Positions 10,811 to 21,559 of a stretch of 64,000 bases of DNA are shown here, piece after piece (the first letter of the stretch is position 1; the number at the start of each line of letters is the position of its first letter). The DNA comes from Muscardinus avellanarius (lineage: Eukaryota > Chordata > Mammalia > Rodentia > Gliridae), in NCBI GenBank assembly GCA_963383645.1, contig OY726560.1:24158300-24222299 (forward strand), read 5' to 3'. Below the pieces are notes generated by a model, which was not told where the DNA came from, did no database searches, and saw only the letters and a list, made by a program, of their open reading frames with translations. The position numbers and the translations under genes were made by a program.

Positions 10811-12680
10811 AGAAATACGGAAGTTATACTTGGAAGGATTTATCTTCTCCCTATATATTTTACTGCTAATGAAACAAAATACTTTTTATTCAATAGATTC
10901 TGAGATAATCAAATATAAAACCAACATGTCTCCTCAATTTCCTGATACAATTAGTTGAAGAATAAAGTTCGCTGAAAAAGTAAGGCTCTCCTTCACCTCT
11001 ACAATCAAAGTCATTAAAACATCTGGATTGCTTTCCATTTGGATCTTAATAAGAGGGAAGAATTGTCTTGGTTCTGAAGATGGCAGGGTTTCATGTCATG
11101 CATGGCTTGCTTTATAAAGAAGAAAAAATAAAAAGCCCTTGCTAATGCCTGTGTTACACCACTTCATTGTTTCTTCAGTGAAAACTTACTCTTTCTTTGC
11201 TTTCCTAGTTTCTTTTTTCCCTGGGATACCTCCCCCCCCCCCCCAGTTTGGGAACTTTTCTTTCTTCACCCAATTCCAATTTTGTAATTTCTAGTCAGAA
11301 TACCCACATTCAGGCATGACCCCACTTATGGTTTCTCTTCACGTCTGATCAAAGAGTTGGTATCTGAACAGGATGGCTCAGCATTCCTTTCCTGAGATTT
11401 AAAGCTTGGAAACAGAGGAAGAGGGAGACGCAGTCAGCCTTTCTTTGCTGGATGATTCCTTGGTAGTCATGTTTTCCACCATGTGACAGGACAGAGCAGA
11501 GGTGGCCCTTGTACCAAGGGAGGGAAAAGAAAAGATCTGAATTTGGGAGTGGAAGTTCTGAGTCCCATCCTGCAGAAGCCTAGTGATATCCATCTAGCAG
11601 GTATCAACTTTGGCATGAGATACCCGCGTGCCCTTCCTGTTAATTCCTCATTTCACTAATTTAATTCAATTCGAATTTTGATAACAAAGTGTCCAAACCT
11701 TTGATGTACCTACTCTGTATAGTGACAATTCACTCAGCAGTGCTGCAATGATAGAAGCTGGGACCATTTCCTCTAGCCAGTGGGTAGACCTTGATAGAAA
11801 GACTAATAAATGATGGGGATTGGAGAATATCTTCAGGGATCGCTGGGAATGAGTAGAGAAGCAGAGGCAAATTTCGCTCCAAGCACAACATGACAATTGT
11901 CAAAAGTCCAAGCTCTGACCCTTCCAGGATTAATGAGGACACCCTAGGCAGGATTACATAGTCAAGAAGTCAGATCATCAGTCTCTTGCTCCTTAGCCCT
12001 CCGCAACTGCTTCCTCTCCATGTCTGCCTCTCAACTCGGCATTATCCAGGAGCTTTGATGCCCAGATCTGTCTTTAGCATCCCCTTTGACCAAACCTTAC
12101 CTTTCTCTGACTTTCAGCCTCCCAGTTGTATTCCTTCTCAGTTTTTATGTCCATGACATTCATCCACAGGCAAGTGACCTCTGTTCTAGATCCACACTGA
12201 CTAATACAGTGGCCACCGGCCACATGGATCAATATAAAGTTATGTTTTTGTTGATTAAAATAAAAAGAGCTGCTGAGCATATTTCAAGTACTCACTAAGC
12301 ATGTGTGCCTAGGAAGTACTGTATTGCATGTTTTCAGCATGGCCATAAAACAAAGTCTATTAGGTGGCTCTATTGCATAAGGTAGCACCTGCCAAACCAA
12401 AGTAGGGGCTCTGGGTTGGCGTCTTGACAGCTCCTGAAAAGCTAAGAAGCAGAATGATGAAATATAACAAAGCAGAAGGGTCTTTATGTTGACCAGGGAT
12501 GGGAGAAGTGTTACAAGTGCCTCCATGCCTCACTTGTGTACCCTTGGGGACATTCCCAGTTAATCACAGCACTGTTTCCTGCCAACCGAGACTTAGTTTT
12601 GGCAATCTTTCTGAACACTATGCTCTTAGAAGCAACTAACAACAATGATCAGGGTGAGCATTTGAGATAAGCAGTTTAGA
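10811..12680. other. Non-coding sequence with a C13 homopolymer
   Basis: No gene recognised. A run of 13 C lies at 11232-11244. Short overlapping frames on the minus strand (11399-11942) show no domain or splice context. Confidence 0.5.
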
Positions 12681-12689
12681 AATTCATTC

Positions 12690-12760
12690 TAGTCCAATGT
12701 CCTCATTTATCTTGAGAGGAAATCAAGGTTCAGGGAAGTGAATAAGAAAAAGAACCAGAA
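12690..12760 (-). repeat. MIR fragment interrupted by a SINE
   Basis: GTCCTCATTTATCTTGAGAG, then AATCAAGGTTCAGGGAAGTG, resembles the reverse MIR 3' region (gain of gaaactgaggctcagagagg-like order). The sequence after the following SINE (near 13060) may be its continuation. Confidence 0.45.
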
Positions 12761-12955
12761 CCAGGTATGGTGATGCGTGCCTGTAATCTCTATACCTGGG
12801 AGGCAGAGACAGGAAGATTCCAGGTTTAAGGGCAGTGTGCAGTAACTTAACGAGACCTTCAGCAATGTAGCAAGACTCTGTTTCAAAATAAAAAATTAAA
12901 AGAGCTGTAGTTGTAGTTCAGAGATAGAACACTTTGGGTTTAATCCTCAGTACTG
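12761..12955 (+). mobile_element. B1-dID type SINE (old copy)
   Basis: Head CCAGGTATGGTGATGCGTGC and right part AGAGCTGTAGTTGTAGTTCA, ending ATCCTCAGTACTGAAG. It is strongly diverged. Confidence 0.87.
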
Positions 12956-13065
12956 AAGAAAGAATGAAAGACAGACAGAAACAAAGAGAGAAAGAAGAGA
13001 AGAAAGGAGGGAGGGAAGGAAGCAAGAAAAGAAGGAAGGAGAAATAGAGAAAAGAAACAGAACTC
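12956..13065. repeat. Purine-rich SINE tail turned microsatellite
   Basis: GAAAGACAGACAG, GAAAGAAGAGAAG and GGAGGGAGGGAAGG units follow directly on the SINE 3' end. This is a degenerate tetranucleotide tail grown from the original poly(A). Confidence 0.8.
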
Positions 13066-13129
13066 AAAGGCAGGCCTTCTGTTTATAAGCAGTAGCATGT
13101 CTGTAGGCAAATAAGTTCTAGAATTAAAA

Positions 13130-13440
13130 TGCTTTTGTTCAGAGCTTAGTACTGCCTTTTAATTCCTAACCTTTACCTTACTGTTTTTCAACCCTAGTTT
13201 CCTCATGTACAAGCTTGGAATTTTAACAATAGTATTTTTTTTTCATATGGTTAAATCCCATAATTAGTGTAACGTTTTTGGCATATTACAGGTACTGAAT
13301 AATGATAAATCTACTATGTCAAAGTTCCCCACTTATTATTCACATCGTATTGATGAAGAAGCAGAAAATCAAAGGTTAAGTCAGTGACAAGTACCCACAG
13401 CTAGCTGATCCAAGGCTAACATGTTTACTTACTGAAGTGT
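13130..13440. repeat. MIR-like relics
   Basis: TTTCAACCCTAGTTTCCTCATGTACAA (about 13180-13215) resembles the MIR 'cagtttcctcatctgtaaaa' block on plus. AATCAAAGGTTAAGTCAGTG and CCACAGCTAGCTGATCCAAG (about 13365-13415) resemble the reverse strand of another MIR. Confidence 0.55.
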
Positions 13441-14469
13441 CCCATGTCCAATCCTCTGACCACTATTACTATCCTTTAAGCAATTGCTGCTTCTGTCGGT
13501 TCTCTAACATCATTTTTCACCCTCCTAGTGCATGGTACTAAAGAATTCATGTATTTGTGTACTTACACAGCCCTTTGACACCGTTGACAATGATCCTGAC
13601 AGATAAATTGGCATGGACCTGTCCCACAGGGACCTTCTTGCCTGGTAAGCTTTCCCACAACTTGTCCATCAGCTAGTTGGAAGTGGACATCAAGGTCTAG
13701 GTCACAGTATACTTCCTCCATTGCTACCCAGGTCCAGGAAAGCTGTGATTTACTGGGCAGAATGAAGTTATTGATTTTGGCAGCTTCTAACTTATAAAAA
13801 GAACATCTTTTGAGCTAATCATTATTTCCTTTATTTTATGAACAAGGTAAAATGGTTCAGAGGACATTCGTAATTTGTCTGAAGGTAAATAGCTAATAGG
13901 TAGTAGAACTGGGATATGACCCTAAATGGACCTGGAGAGTTTATCCACTGTTTAGCCTGGGTTATGACCTGGGGGATAGGAAGCCTTCTGGAAGTAACCT
14001 TATTATCATGAGGGGGAAGGATGGGATGGGAAGTTTCAGCAAAATTCTTTGAAGACCACCCCCAATCCTGAAAAGCCTTTGGACATCACACCTGACATCT
14101 TTTGAGTTGGGGCTGTCATTTTAATAAAACTACATTTTAGGCCACATATTAATTACTTGCTATTACAGAGTTAACAGAGAAGCCTAAAGCTTTGCCATGT
14201 TTGAAGTTTGTTGTTTGGACAGCATTTTTGTTCTCTGTTTCTCTGTGAGCCATAGCCCAATCTTTATATTCTTGCTGGGATTGATTTCTGTTGCTTCTGC
14301 ATGGTAGAATCTATTTAAAAGTAAAGCTGTTTAAAGACTGTCCCCTAAATTGAATGGCTAATTTATCTTTGTAAAAATAAAACTTACTCTGAGAAGGCAT
14401 TTTGTGAATATGATTTCTTTTTAAACCTGAGTATTCTTTGCCCAGAAAGATAAAGTAGAAAAACTTTCC
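13441..14469. other. Non-coding sequence, small MIR-like piece
   Basis: A further reverse MIR-like block (AAGGTAAAATGGTTCAGAGG ... GTAAATAGCTAATAGGTAGT) lies near 13840-13910. Otherwise nothing was recognised and there is no gene. Confidence 0.45.
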
Positions 14470-14720
14470 AGCAACATATATTCTTATTTTTATTTCATAT
14501 ATACTATATATATTATATTTATAATTGACTCAAGGGGTTCCGTGTGATATTTCAATGCATGTATACAGGATGTGATGATCCAGACCTGGGTATTTTTGTC
14601 TTATATACTTCATGTAAGTCTCATCACTCAGACAGTTGCTAACCTAAAAGTAGCTCTTTGTGACATACGGCTGTATCAACATGGGAAAGTAGTTCATTTA
14701 AACTTTTTAAATGAGCAGCT
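14470..14720 (-). repeat. Old L1 3' UTR fragment
   Basis: TAATTGACTCAAGGGGTTCC, GTGTGATATTTCAATGCATG and TATACAGGATGTGATGATCC match in order the reverse complement of a familiar L1M 3' UTR ('gtgtgatgttttgatacatgtatacaatgtgtaatgatcaa'). Confidence 0.65.
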
Positions 14721-15066
14721 CAATTGATTTTTTATAGGACATAGGATACTTGGATTTGATTTTTTCTTCTATTTTTTAAACTTAATTTACCAAAATTTAC
14801 CAAGTTAGCATCACAGCTGAGCTCTGTTGTGTGTGGGGGGCATAGTTTGTGAGATGAGTTAAAAAAAATTCTAATCCTTTTACACACTTATCTAAACAGA
14901 GCAAACCTGTCTCCACATAGGATGAAGAAAAAGACAAGAACTTTGTGAAATGACAAAAATGGGGTTTGTAAATGATGGCTGCTGTTAGCAAGTTTCAGCT
15001 GAAGGTCACATTAAAATACTGGAACCTGAAATATATGTCAAACTGATAGAAGTTGATATAAATATA

Positions 15067-15071
<5 letters not shown>

Positions 15072-15126
<55 letters not shown>
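15072..15126. repeat. (AT)n microsatellite
   Basis: About 27 AT units following an AAATATAAATATT lead-in. It can form a cruciform or hairpin and is probably polymorphic. Confidence 0.98.
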
Positions 15127-15129
<3 letters not shown>

Positions 15130-15171
15130 GGATTTAGGAAGAAGAAGACAATGTTAAGATAACTAGTAGGA

Positions 15172-15394
15172 AGCTGGGTATGGTGGCCCATGCTTGTAAT
15201 CCCAGCATTTGGGAGGCTGAGACGGGTGGATTGCTGTTCGCGGACAACCTCAACTACTTAGTGAGGCCGTTTGCAACTCAGTGAGACCAGGTTTCAAATT
15301 AAAGAATTAAAAAAAAAATAGGGCAGGGGCTGTAGCTTGGAGGTCGAATGCCCCTGGGTTCCATCCCCAGACTCGCAAAAAAAAAAAAAAAAAA
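15172..15394 (+). mobile_element. B1-dID type SINE with perfect 16-bp duplication
   Basis: Both halves are complete, with a pure poly(A) end after CCCCAGACTCGC. AAGATAACTAGTAGGA occurs exactly at 15156-15171 and 15395-15410. The B1 half reads TGCTGTTCGCGGACAACC where most copies have the B-box GGTTCGAAGCC. Confidence 0.96.
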
Positions 15395-15410
15395 AAGATA
15401 ACTAGTAGGA

Positions 15411-16224
15411 TTATTCAATACTTTAATCTTGGCTTCATGACTAGCTCTTAGGCAATGGTTTTGTTGAGGGCTGGCACAAATTTAATATATCCATGTACAT
15501 TAAATAATTCACATGTTAAATATGTAGTACATTAAACTTATAACACAACAGAGCATGTTTTATACATAATTCCTATGTGTGTGAATCTGGGGAATTCTGC
15601 TGCTCAGAACCTTATGGTGAAGACTCTTGTCCCCCCAGATCTTGGCTGATAACTGCTCTTCTGTCTTCTGAATCATTTCAGGACCATTTTCTCAGAGTTT
15701 GTGCAGACTACATCTCTATTCTTTCACACAATGATGAGCCCCAGTACAGCTGGATCGGTCCCAGTTCATGGCCCCAAAGCAAACAGACACAGTTAATATT
15801 TAATAACAGGACCACCAGGACAGAACGCAGTAAGAGCCCAGCTCTCTCCGGGCCTTCGAAGCCTGGATCGTTGTCATCCCTGTCAGGCCCGCTCCCTGAA
15901 ATGTTTTCCGTGTGAAACTCAGCACTGTCATCTTGGGCTACGTGGGCATTTCTGTGCTGAGAGGAGCAGAGATGTCCTTTAGCTCGGTCTCTTTTGCTTT
16001 TGCAATTCTCCAGTTTGCTGTTGTGTAAAGACGATCCCTGGGACACATCACTGAGAAGCATTTTGGAGGAGAGGGAAGCAAAGACAGAACTAACCTATAG
16101 TAAGCTAAAATTATGTCCTATTTCCCAGTTAAATAAATACCAGTTTCCAGATCTGATTTTCAGTTTGATAGACACAAGAATGGAAGACTTCAGCCTCATT
16201 TTCCATTCATCACCGATCAGGAAT
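15411..16224. other. Unique sequence upstream of promoter-like patch
   Basis: No repeats recognised. Frames are open on both strands (15577-15915 plus, 15708-16061 minus) but overlap each other, show no domain or low-complexity cause, and I do not call them genes. GC content rises toward 16.2 kb. Confidence 0.45.
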
Positions 16225-16500
16225 ATCTCTCCTCAAAGGCCGCAGCTGGCACGGGGGTCCAAATGGCACGGTGGTTGGCCTGGTGGATTCTGATGGCACT
16301 GGGCACTAGCTTGGCATCTGGGTTGGTTCCACGTTGCAGGCATTGTGGAAAGCGCGAAGCAGCCACTAGATGGCAGGAGCGCACCGCCTAAAAAGCCTAC
16401 AGCCCCCCGATCGCGCGCTTTGGGCCGTGGGAGGGTGGGGGAGGAGATGCGCCGATTATCGATTGGTCCGCTGACACCTGTCTCCTCCTCCTTCTCTTCA
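16225..16500 (+). promoter_or_regulatory. Candidate CpG-enriched promoter
   Basis: CpG is clearly denser than in the surrounding tens of kilobases, for example GATCGCGCGC and GCGCCGATTATCGATTGG. Recognisable elements are an inverted CCAAT box (ATTGG at 16462-16466), a GGGAGGGTGGGGGAGG KLF/Sp-like run near 16429, an E-box CACCTG at 16475-16480 and a weak TATA-like CTAAAAAG near 16388. A candidate exon follows directly. The alternative is a CTCF-bound enhancer or insulator without transcription. No CpG island computation was possible. Confidence 0.45.
16363..16376 (+). promoter_or_regulatory. CTCF core motif
   Basis: CCACTAGATGGCAG matches the CTCF core CCASYAGRKGGCR at every position of the core. 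It sits in the CpG-enriched patch, which makes real occupancy plausible. If bound, motif orientation would bear on loop direction. Confidence 0.7.
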
Positions 16501-16501
16501 G

Positions 16502-16593
16502 CTCTAATTGCAATCGGGCCTGTGCTGCTGTAAGCCCTCAAGCACTCTGCCAGCATGGGTGGCTGTGAAGACTGTCCTGCCTGTTGGACCTCA
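16502..16593 (+). ncRNA. Candidate 92-nt exon (lncRNA or 5' UTR exon)
   Basis: Upstream is a strong acceptor: branch-point-like CTGAC at 16471-16475, an almost pure pyrimidine tract (CTGTCTCCTCCTCCTTCTCT) and CAG ending at 16501. Downstream is the donor TCA|GTAAGTG with GT at 16594-16595. All three frames are closed before the middle or near the end, so it is not an internal coding exon. An ATG at 16555 in good Kozak context (A at -3, G at +4) opens 13 codons to the donor and reads to a stop (TGA) at about 16612 if unspliced. It could be a first or second exon of a non-coding RNA, a 5' UTR exon of a gene outside the window, or chance. The adjacent CCAAT box and CpGs make a transcript here plausible. 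Confidence 0.3.
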
Positions 16594-16829
16594 GTAAGTG
16601 GATCTGCAAGATGACCCAGCAGTTTCAGTTAAAGGTGGCCTGAAAGTCTTTTTAACTTCCCCAGCACGGTGATCCTGGCAAGTGTTTGCAGAAGATCCTA
16701 AATGTGCCTGGGACTGGGAGTTTTCGTTTCTATTGGGAAATGTGATAGGTCAACAAGTTCACTTAATGAATGACCCCTGTTCTCTGCCACGTTTGTGTTT
16801 ATTCATTCTTTCTTTCTCTTTCCCCGAAT

Positions 16830-17480
16830 GTAAATTTAGTTCCTACCTTGAACTGAACACCAGGTAAGATATATGTAAGACATATCCAGGCCCCTGTAAG
16901 AAGTCTACAGTTTAGGTACGGGGGACATGAATAGGCAATTAAAATGGGAAATAGTTTCTAATATAAGGGTGAAAACAGGCACATTAGCATCATGGATGAG
17001 ACGACACAGAGGTCAAGGACAGTTAGGAATGTGCCAGGCAAGAGATCGTGGGAGGAAAATGCAGCCTAGAGTCGAACCCAGAGATAGGAACAATCTATCC
17101 CGACAGGGATGGGGGAGAACACTGTCACTGGGGACCTAGGAATCTGTCTGGTTGGGATTCAGAGTGATGAACAGAGAGAACCAGCAAGAACCAATTGAGA
17201 AGGGTCTGTGTGCCTTGGAGGGAGTTTAGCCTGGATCTATCAGGGGAGAGCCATGAAGGCAGGGTTCTGGTCATATGCGCATACTGGTAGTAGCTAGAGA
17301 ATGGATGGCGTGGGGAAGCAAGAGGGAAGTAGTCAAGAGGACAGTGCTGATGGCCACAGTAGTGCTGTTATGAGGGGACAGAGAGAAGAGTATCAGTGGC
17401 TAAAGATTCATTAGGAGGAGCCAGGGATATCTGGAGATTTATTATACATGTGGGACAGGCAAGAGAGCTGCAGACTCCAG
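16830..17480 (+). repeat. L2 (LINE-2) 3' region relic
   Basis: In order: GTAAGAAGTCTACAGTTTAG; GTGTGCCTTGGAGGGAGTTT; GAGAGCCATGAAGGCAGGGT; GAGAATGGATGGCGTGGGGA; GGCCACAGTAGTGCTG; TCTGGAGATTTATTATACAT. This follows the order of the mammalian L2 3' end (ggccttgtaggcc, gggaagccatggaagg, gagaatggattgga, ctgttgcagtagtccagg). It is highly diverged. Confidence 0.7.
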
Positions 17481-19130
17481 AAAGACCTCTTGACCTTTAT
17501 CAGGGGTAACTACAGAGATTTTGTTGCTACTGAGTATAGTACTAGGTAGGAATTTAATACTGAATCCTGATGATGCGCAAGGTCCTTTGTCAGAACCTAA
17601 AGAACATGACACTATCCTTAATGTTCATTCATCAGTTCTTTTGTTCAATAACATTCAAAATCACTTAAGTAAGGCAATATGTACAACATTAGAATGAAGG
17701 AAAGTGCTGGCTTCCTGGTCTTCAAGAAGCTTAAAGAGCAATGTTTTTCTTCCTAATAGATTTTTCACGCTGTTATTTACCACTTACATCACATGTTTTG
17801 GATTTGGGCTACATATTGCATCATTTTTCAAATTTTCTTTTCTAGGTGTCTTGTCACTTTATCCATCCTAAAAGCTTCTTGGAGGCAGATCAGCAATCAT
17901 AACACCTATGGCCTCTCACACAAAAATGTGTAAATACTTGTTCAGAAAAAATAGACAAAATTAAAATTCCTCTATTTTTGACAAACATTTTGGAACTCTC
18001 TTACCATTAATATCATTGTTAAGAATTAAAACAAAAAATACAGAGTCAAAGAACTAGATTGAGTTTTATCTGGTGACATAATTGTAATACCACTTACAAA
18101 TATGTAAAGCAAAAGAATAATGGGAAAACAGTTGAGCAGCCGGGTTTCATGATGCAAGAATTGAACATTTTGTTCTCAGAGACTTTGTTGCCATGCGGCA
18201 CTGTTTTTAAGCCTGGGCTTTGAGATGCTTGTATACTTTCCCAGTTAGACAATCCAATATGTCCTTACTGTCACACTTGCATTGGGTGAGCTCCTGTTGT
18301 GAGCACTGCCCTAGGCACTGCTGAGAGCAAGTTATTACCATAGGCACTGTACTTCTCAGGATGCCTATGAGCTAGCTAGTGAGCACAAGAGACTCTAGAC
18401 AAGGTAACACAAGTTTAATGTATTTACACAATGAATATGATCCTGTTTTAATACACCAAGATCCCTCTCCCTTGTGATCACACATTGGTGAAGAAAATAT
18501 GTAGCTACTGCTTGTGAGATGGGAAAACTAACAGCGTCATGAAGACCTGACTCCACTGTCTTGGTCATCATTACAGAGCTAGAAGTCAGCTGTGTTCAGG
18601 GTCAAATGAAACAGACACCCTATGAGAAGAGACAGGTCATCTCCTAGGTGCTTAGGAAGAACTTCTGCTCCAGAGGTGGCAGGCGTGCTAGGCTTCAACT
18701 CATGCATCAAAGGAGATCGATTGCAAGCATCTGCCTGGAGTGCCATGCTGAGCAGATTTAGTGGTGAAGGGGGATTGTTTTTCAAATGAGCAATTGGTTA
18801 GCATGGGAGGGTAGTGACACATAGCACGTATTTGTTAATCTTTCATTACACTGTGGTTTAATCAATACTATTGACACATTTAAAGAAAGAAAACATGCGA
18901 AAGTTGAGATGTGCTGCCTAGGCCCACAGGGATCAGAGAAGCAGCCTAGCATCAGGGCTACCAATTCCTGGATCTTGGGGATTGTGACATCCAGGTCTCC
19001 TTGCAGATGAACACTGTCCAAGGATAGGCATATTTGATCAAGCTTCTTCAAGGCCTCAAACCACTAATAATCCACTTTTTTTTTTTTTACTCATACATTA
19101 TTTTCAGGAGGGCCTTTTATTTATCTTCTG
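17481..19130. other. Non-coding sequence, small L2-like piece
   Basis: TTCATTCATCAGTTCTTTTG ... TTCAAGAAGCTTAAAGAGCA (17620-17745) resembles a short L2 fragment. The remainder is unassigned and has no gene. Confidence 0.45.
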
Positions 19131-19139
19131 AATGGGATT

Positions 19140-19290
19140 TCAGTGGCATTTTAGTTTTTAAAGTTTTTTAATTGGCTTATATTAATTATATATATTAATG
19201 GGGATACCATGTGATATTTTGATACCTATACAGAATGTGTAACAGTCAAATCAGAGTAACCAGCATAACCATCACCTCAAAGGTTTCCAT
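19140..19290 (-). repeat. Old L1 3' UTR fragment
   Basis: GGGGATACCATGTGATATTT, TGATACCTATACAGAATGTG and ACCAGCATAACCATCACCTC match the reverse of a common L1M 3' UTR. It is a separate, older copy next to the young element at 19668. Confidence 0.7.
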
Positions 19291-19667
19291 GTGATAGGCA
19301 CATTCAGTCAGGAAAGTCTTTTAATTAAGCTGCCAAGTTCACCAGGAAGGAAGACTGTCAACACAGGTTTGGGGGCACAAGAAACTTAAAATCCAGTTCC
19401 TGGAACTGTAAGCCTGATGATTAGGTTCCTTCTTATGAAGAATCCACTGCAAAATATGCTGTGCTAAGGTTTCTCATTGGTCAGTTCAGCCTGACCACAA
19501 ACATTGCCCGAAAGTACCTTTCTTTTGACTTTGACGAAGCACACATGAAATTGGATCAGATAGCCAAATAAGCCAGTTTATAAAATATATGACCACTGCA
19601 GACAGCTGATACAAGTTACTCAAGAAGCTCACAGTCTATGTTTGGATCAATACAAACTTTAAAAATA

Positions 19668-20460
19668 GGACTTCCGGGAAGATGGCGACCGAGAAAAGCG
19701 GGGCTTAAGAGTCCCGCTAACAACCAATCTCCATTACCACAAAAAGAGCGCCTTTCATAGCCAGAAAACACCATCACCAGAAAAACAAAAAAACCACCAG
19801 GCTCCAGAGAGAAAGCGGACTGAGAACAGAGCTCAGGGCCACAGTGGAGACACACGCGCCCGAGGACGCGGCAGCAGCGCCATACTGCTGGCAGCAGCGG
19901 CGAACTCAGCGGACGGCTACAGCAAGCCGAGGTGAGCCGATGCGGAACAGCCAGGCGGGATCTTTCGGCGCAGACAGCATTTAAAGCTCCCAGTGGCTGA
20001 GCTCAGCACACGCTGCAGGGATTCAGAGTGGAAATCAAAACCAGAGAAGAAAAAATACGCCAGCCTCATGGCCGAGGGCGTGGCAGAGGCGCCATATTGC
20101 CACCGGCGGCGGCAGCAGCAGTGAATTCACCGAGTCCAGTACAGCTACATCTACGTACTCAAGAACAGTGAGTCAAATTGCGGGCCACAGAGGAGAAATC
20201 CCAGTATTGTGCCTCCTGGGACTTGACCCAGTGAGGGAGTGGTGGTGGCAGAGATATCACACCATAGGAGAGCGTGCAACCTGGCACCCCCCATAGTTTA
20301 AAGCAGCCTCTATCGACTCCCTGGGTCGGAGTCTCTGTGATACAACCCAGTAAAGGAGTAGTAGGGTCTGAGATAATACAGACTCGAGATCCAGAGCACC
20401 TTAAGTGAAGCCATAGTGACCCAAGGGAAGAACCCAGAGAAGGCACAAACTTCCGAAATC
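19668..20460 (+). promoter_or_regulatory. L1 5' UTR / internal promoter with two diverged monomers
   Basis: GC- and CpG-rich. AAGATGGCGAC near the very 5' end resembles the YY1 site that positions transcription of human L1. A block CGAGGACGCGGCAGCAGCGC at 19861 recurs as CGAGGGCGTGGCAGAGGCGC at 20073, a spacing of 212 bp. Both are followed by CCATA(C/T)TG, a reverse YY1-like core, and later by GAA(C/T)TCA...CG. This suggests two tandem promoter units. Confidence 0.65.
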
Positions 20461-21378
20461 ATGGGAAAGAGGAATAACACTGAAGTAATGAATGTGCACA
20501 ACCCCACAACATCAGAACCTGATAAAACAGAAAATCAGAGATTTCTAGAAGATCAAATCAGGAAAATAACTGTAGAAATAATAGAGGTGCTTCGAAAAGA
20601 ACTCAGAGAGAGCCAAAAAGAGATAAAGGATGCAATTAATGAAGTAAAGGACTCAATTCAAAGCACAAACAACCGATTAGACCACATGGAGAACAGAATC
20701 TCGCTCTTAGAAGATGAGCAATCCAAAAATGAATGCATAGTTTCTAATCTAGAAAAAGATATCCAACAGCAGGAATCTGACATTGAAGAAATATGGGCCC
20801 ATCTTAAGAGAGCTAACCTAAGAATAATTGGAATAGAGGAGGGAAAAGAAAGTGATACCAAAGGGATCAACAATCTCTTCAAGGAAGTAATAGCAGAAAA
20901 TTTTCCAAATATAGAGCAAGAGGTTGATACACAGATCCAGGAAACTTATAGAACTCCCTTTAGACAGGATCCGAGAAGAGGATCCCCACGCCATATAATT
21001 GTCAAAATGACCAATGTGGAAGCCAAGCAGAGAATCTTAAAGGCAACAAAAACAAAGGGCCAAGTGACATTCAGAGGCAAACCAATTAGAATCACTCCAG
21101 ACTTCCCAAACCAAGTCATGAGAGCCAGAAGGGCTTGGAGTAACATATTCCAAACTCTGAAAGAAAACAACTTCCAGCCAAAAATTTCCTATCCAGCAAA
21201 ACTTTCTATCAAATTAGATGGAGAAATAAGAAGCTTCCATGACAAACAGAAACTGAAGGAATTTATGTCTTCAAAACCAGCGCTAGAGAAAATACTCAAA
21301 GAGATTAACTACAAAGAAGAAATAGGTAACACTCACCAGAACCAGAGAAACAAGAGTTTCCATCCAACAGACAACTAA
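20461..21378 (+). CDS. LINE-1 ORF1 protein, intact, 305 aa
   Basis: L1 ORF1p is a trimeric RNA-binding chaperone that coats L1 RNA in cytoplasmic ribonucleoprotein particles and supports target-primed reverse transcription. I chose the start at 20461 because it gives the MGKRNN N-terminus typical of L1 ORF1p and has A at -3 (position 20458). An in-frame ATG at 20416 would add 15 residues. Residues about 25-115 are a charged heptad-like coiled coil (KELRESQKEIKDAINEVKDS region). About 116-212 is the RRM, opening with LKRANLRIIGIEEG and containing SPRHIIVKMTNVEAKQRIL. About 213-283 is the C-terminal domain with RRAWSNIF and NNFQPKISYPAKLSI. Length is slightly below human ORF1p (338 aa), mostly in the N-terminus and coiled coil. 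There is no stop or frameshift. No ORF2 follows; the downstream sequence is non-coding. The open frame plus the perfect target-site duplication suggest a fairly recent insertion. Confidence 0.93.
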   Translation: MGKRNNTEVMNVHNPTTSEPDKTENQRFLEDQIRKITVEIIEVLRKELRESQKEIKDAINEVKDSIQSTNNRLDHMENRISLLEDEQSKNECIVSNLEKDIQQQESDIEEIWAHLKRANLRIIGIEEGKESDTKGINNLFKEVIAENFPNIEQEVDTQIQETYRTPFRQDPRRGSPRHIIVKMTNVEAKQRILKATKTKGQVTFRGKPIRITPDFPNQVMRARRAWSNIFQTLKENNFQPKISYPAKLSIKLDGEIRSFHDKQKLKEFMSSKPALEKILKEINYKEEIGNTHQNQRNKSFHPTDN

Positions 21379-21559
21379 GATTGGTAATCTGTGGAGATTC
21401 ATTATTTATGTTAGTCTTTTACCTATCTCTAAATTGTATTGTTTGCCTTTATTGTTGTTAATTTTTAGGATTTCTAGTTGGAATATTAATATACCTTCAG
21501 ATATAGCATTTGGTAATATTTTATCCAATTCTATTAGTAACTTTTAACTCTGTTTACAT

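Noticed and set aside
20946..21170. Minus-strand frames inside L1 ORF1
   Set aside because: Shadows of the plus-strand ORF1.
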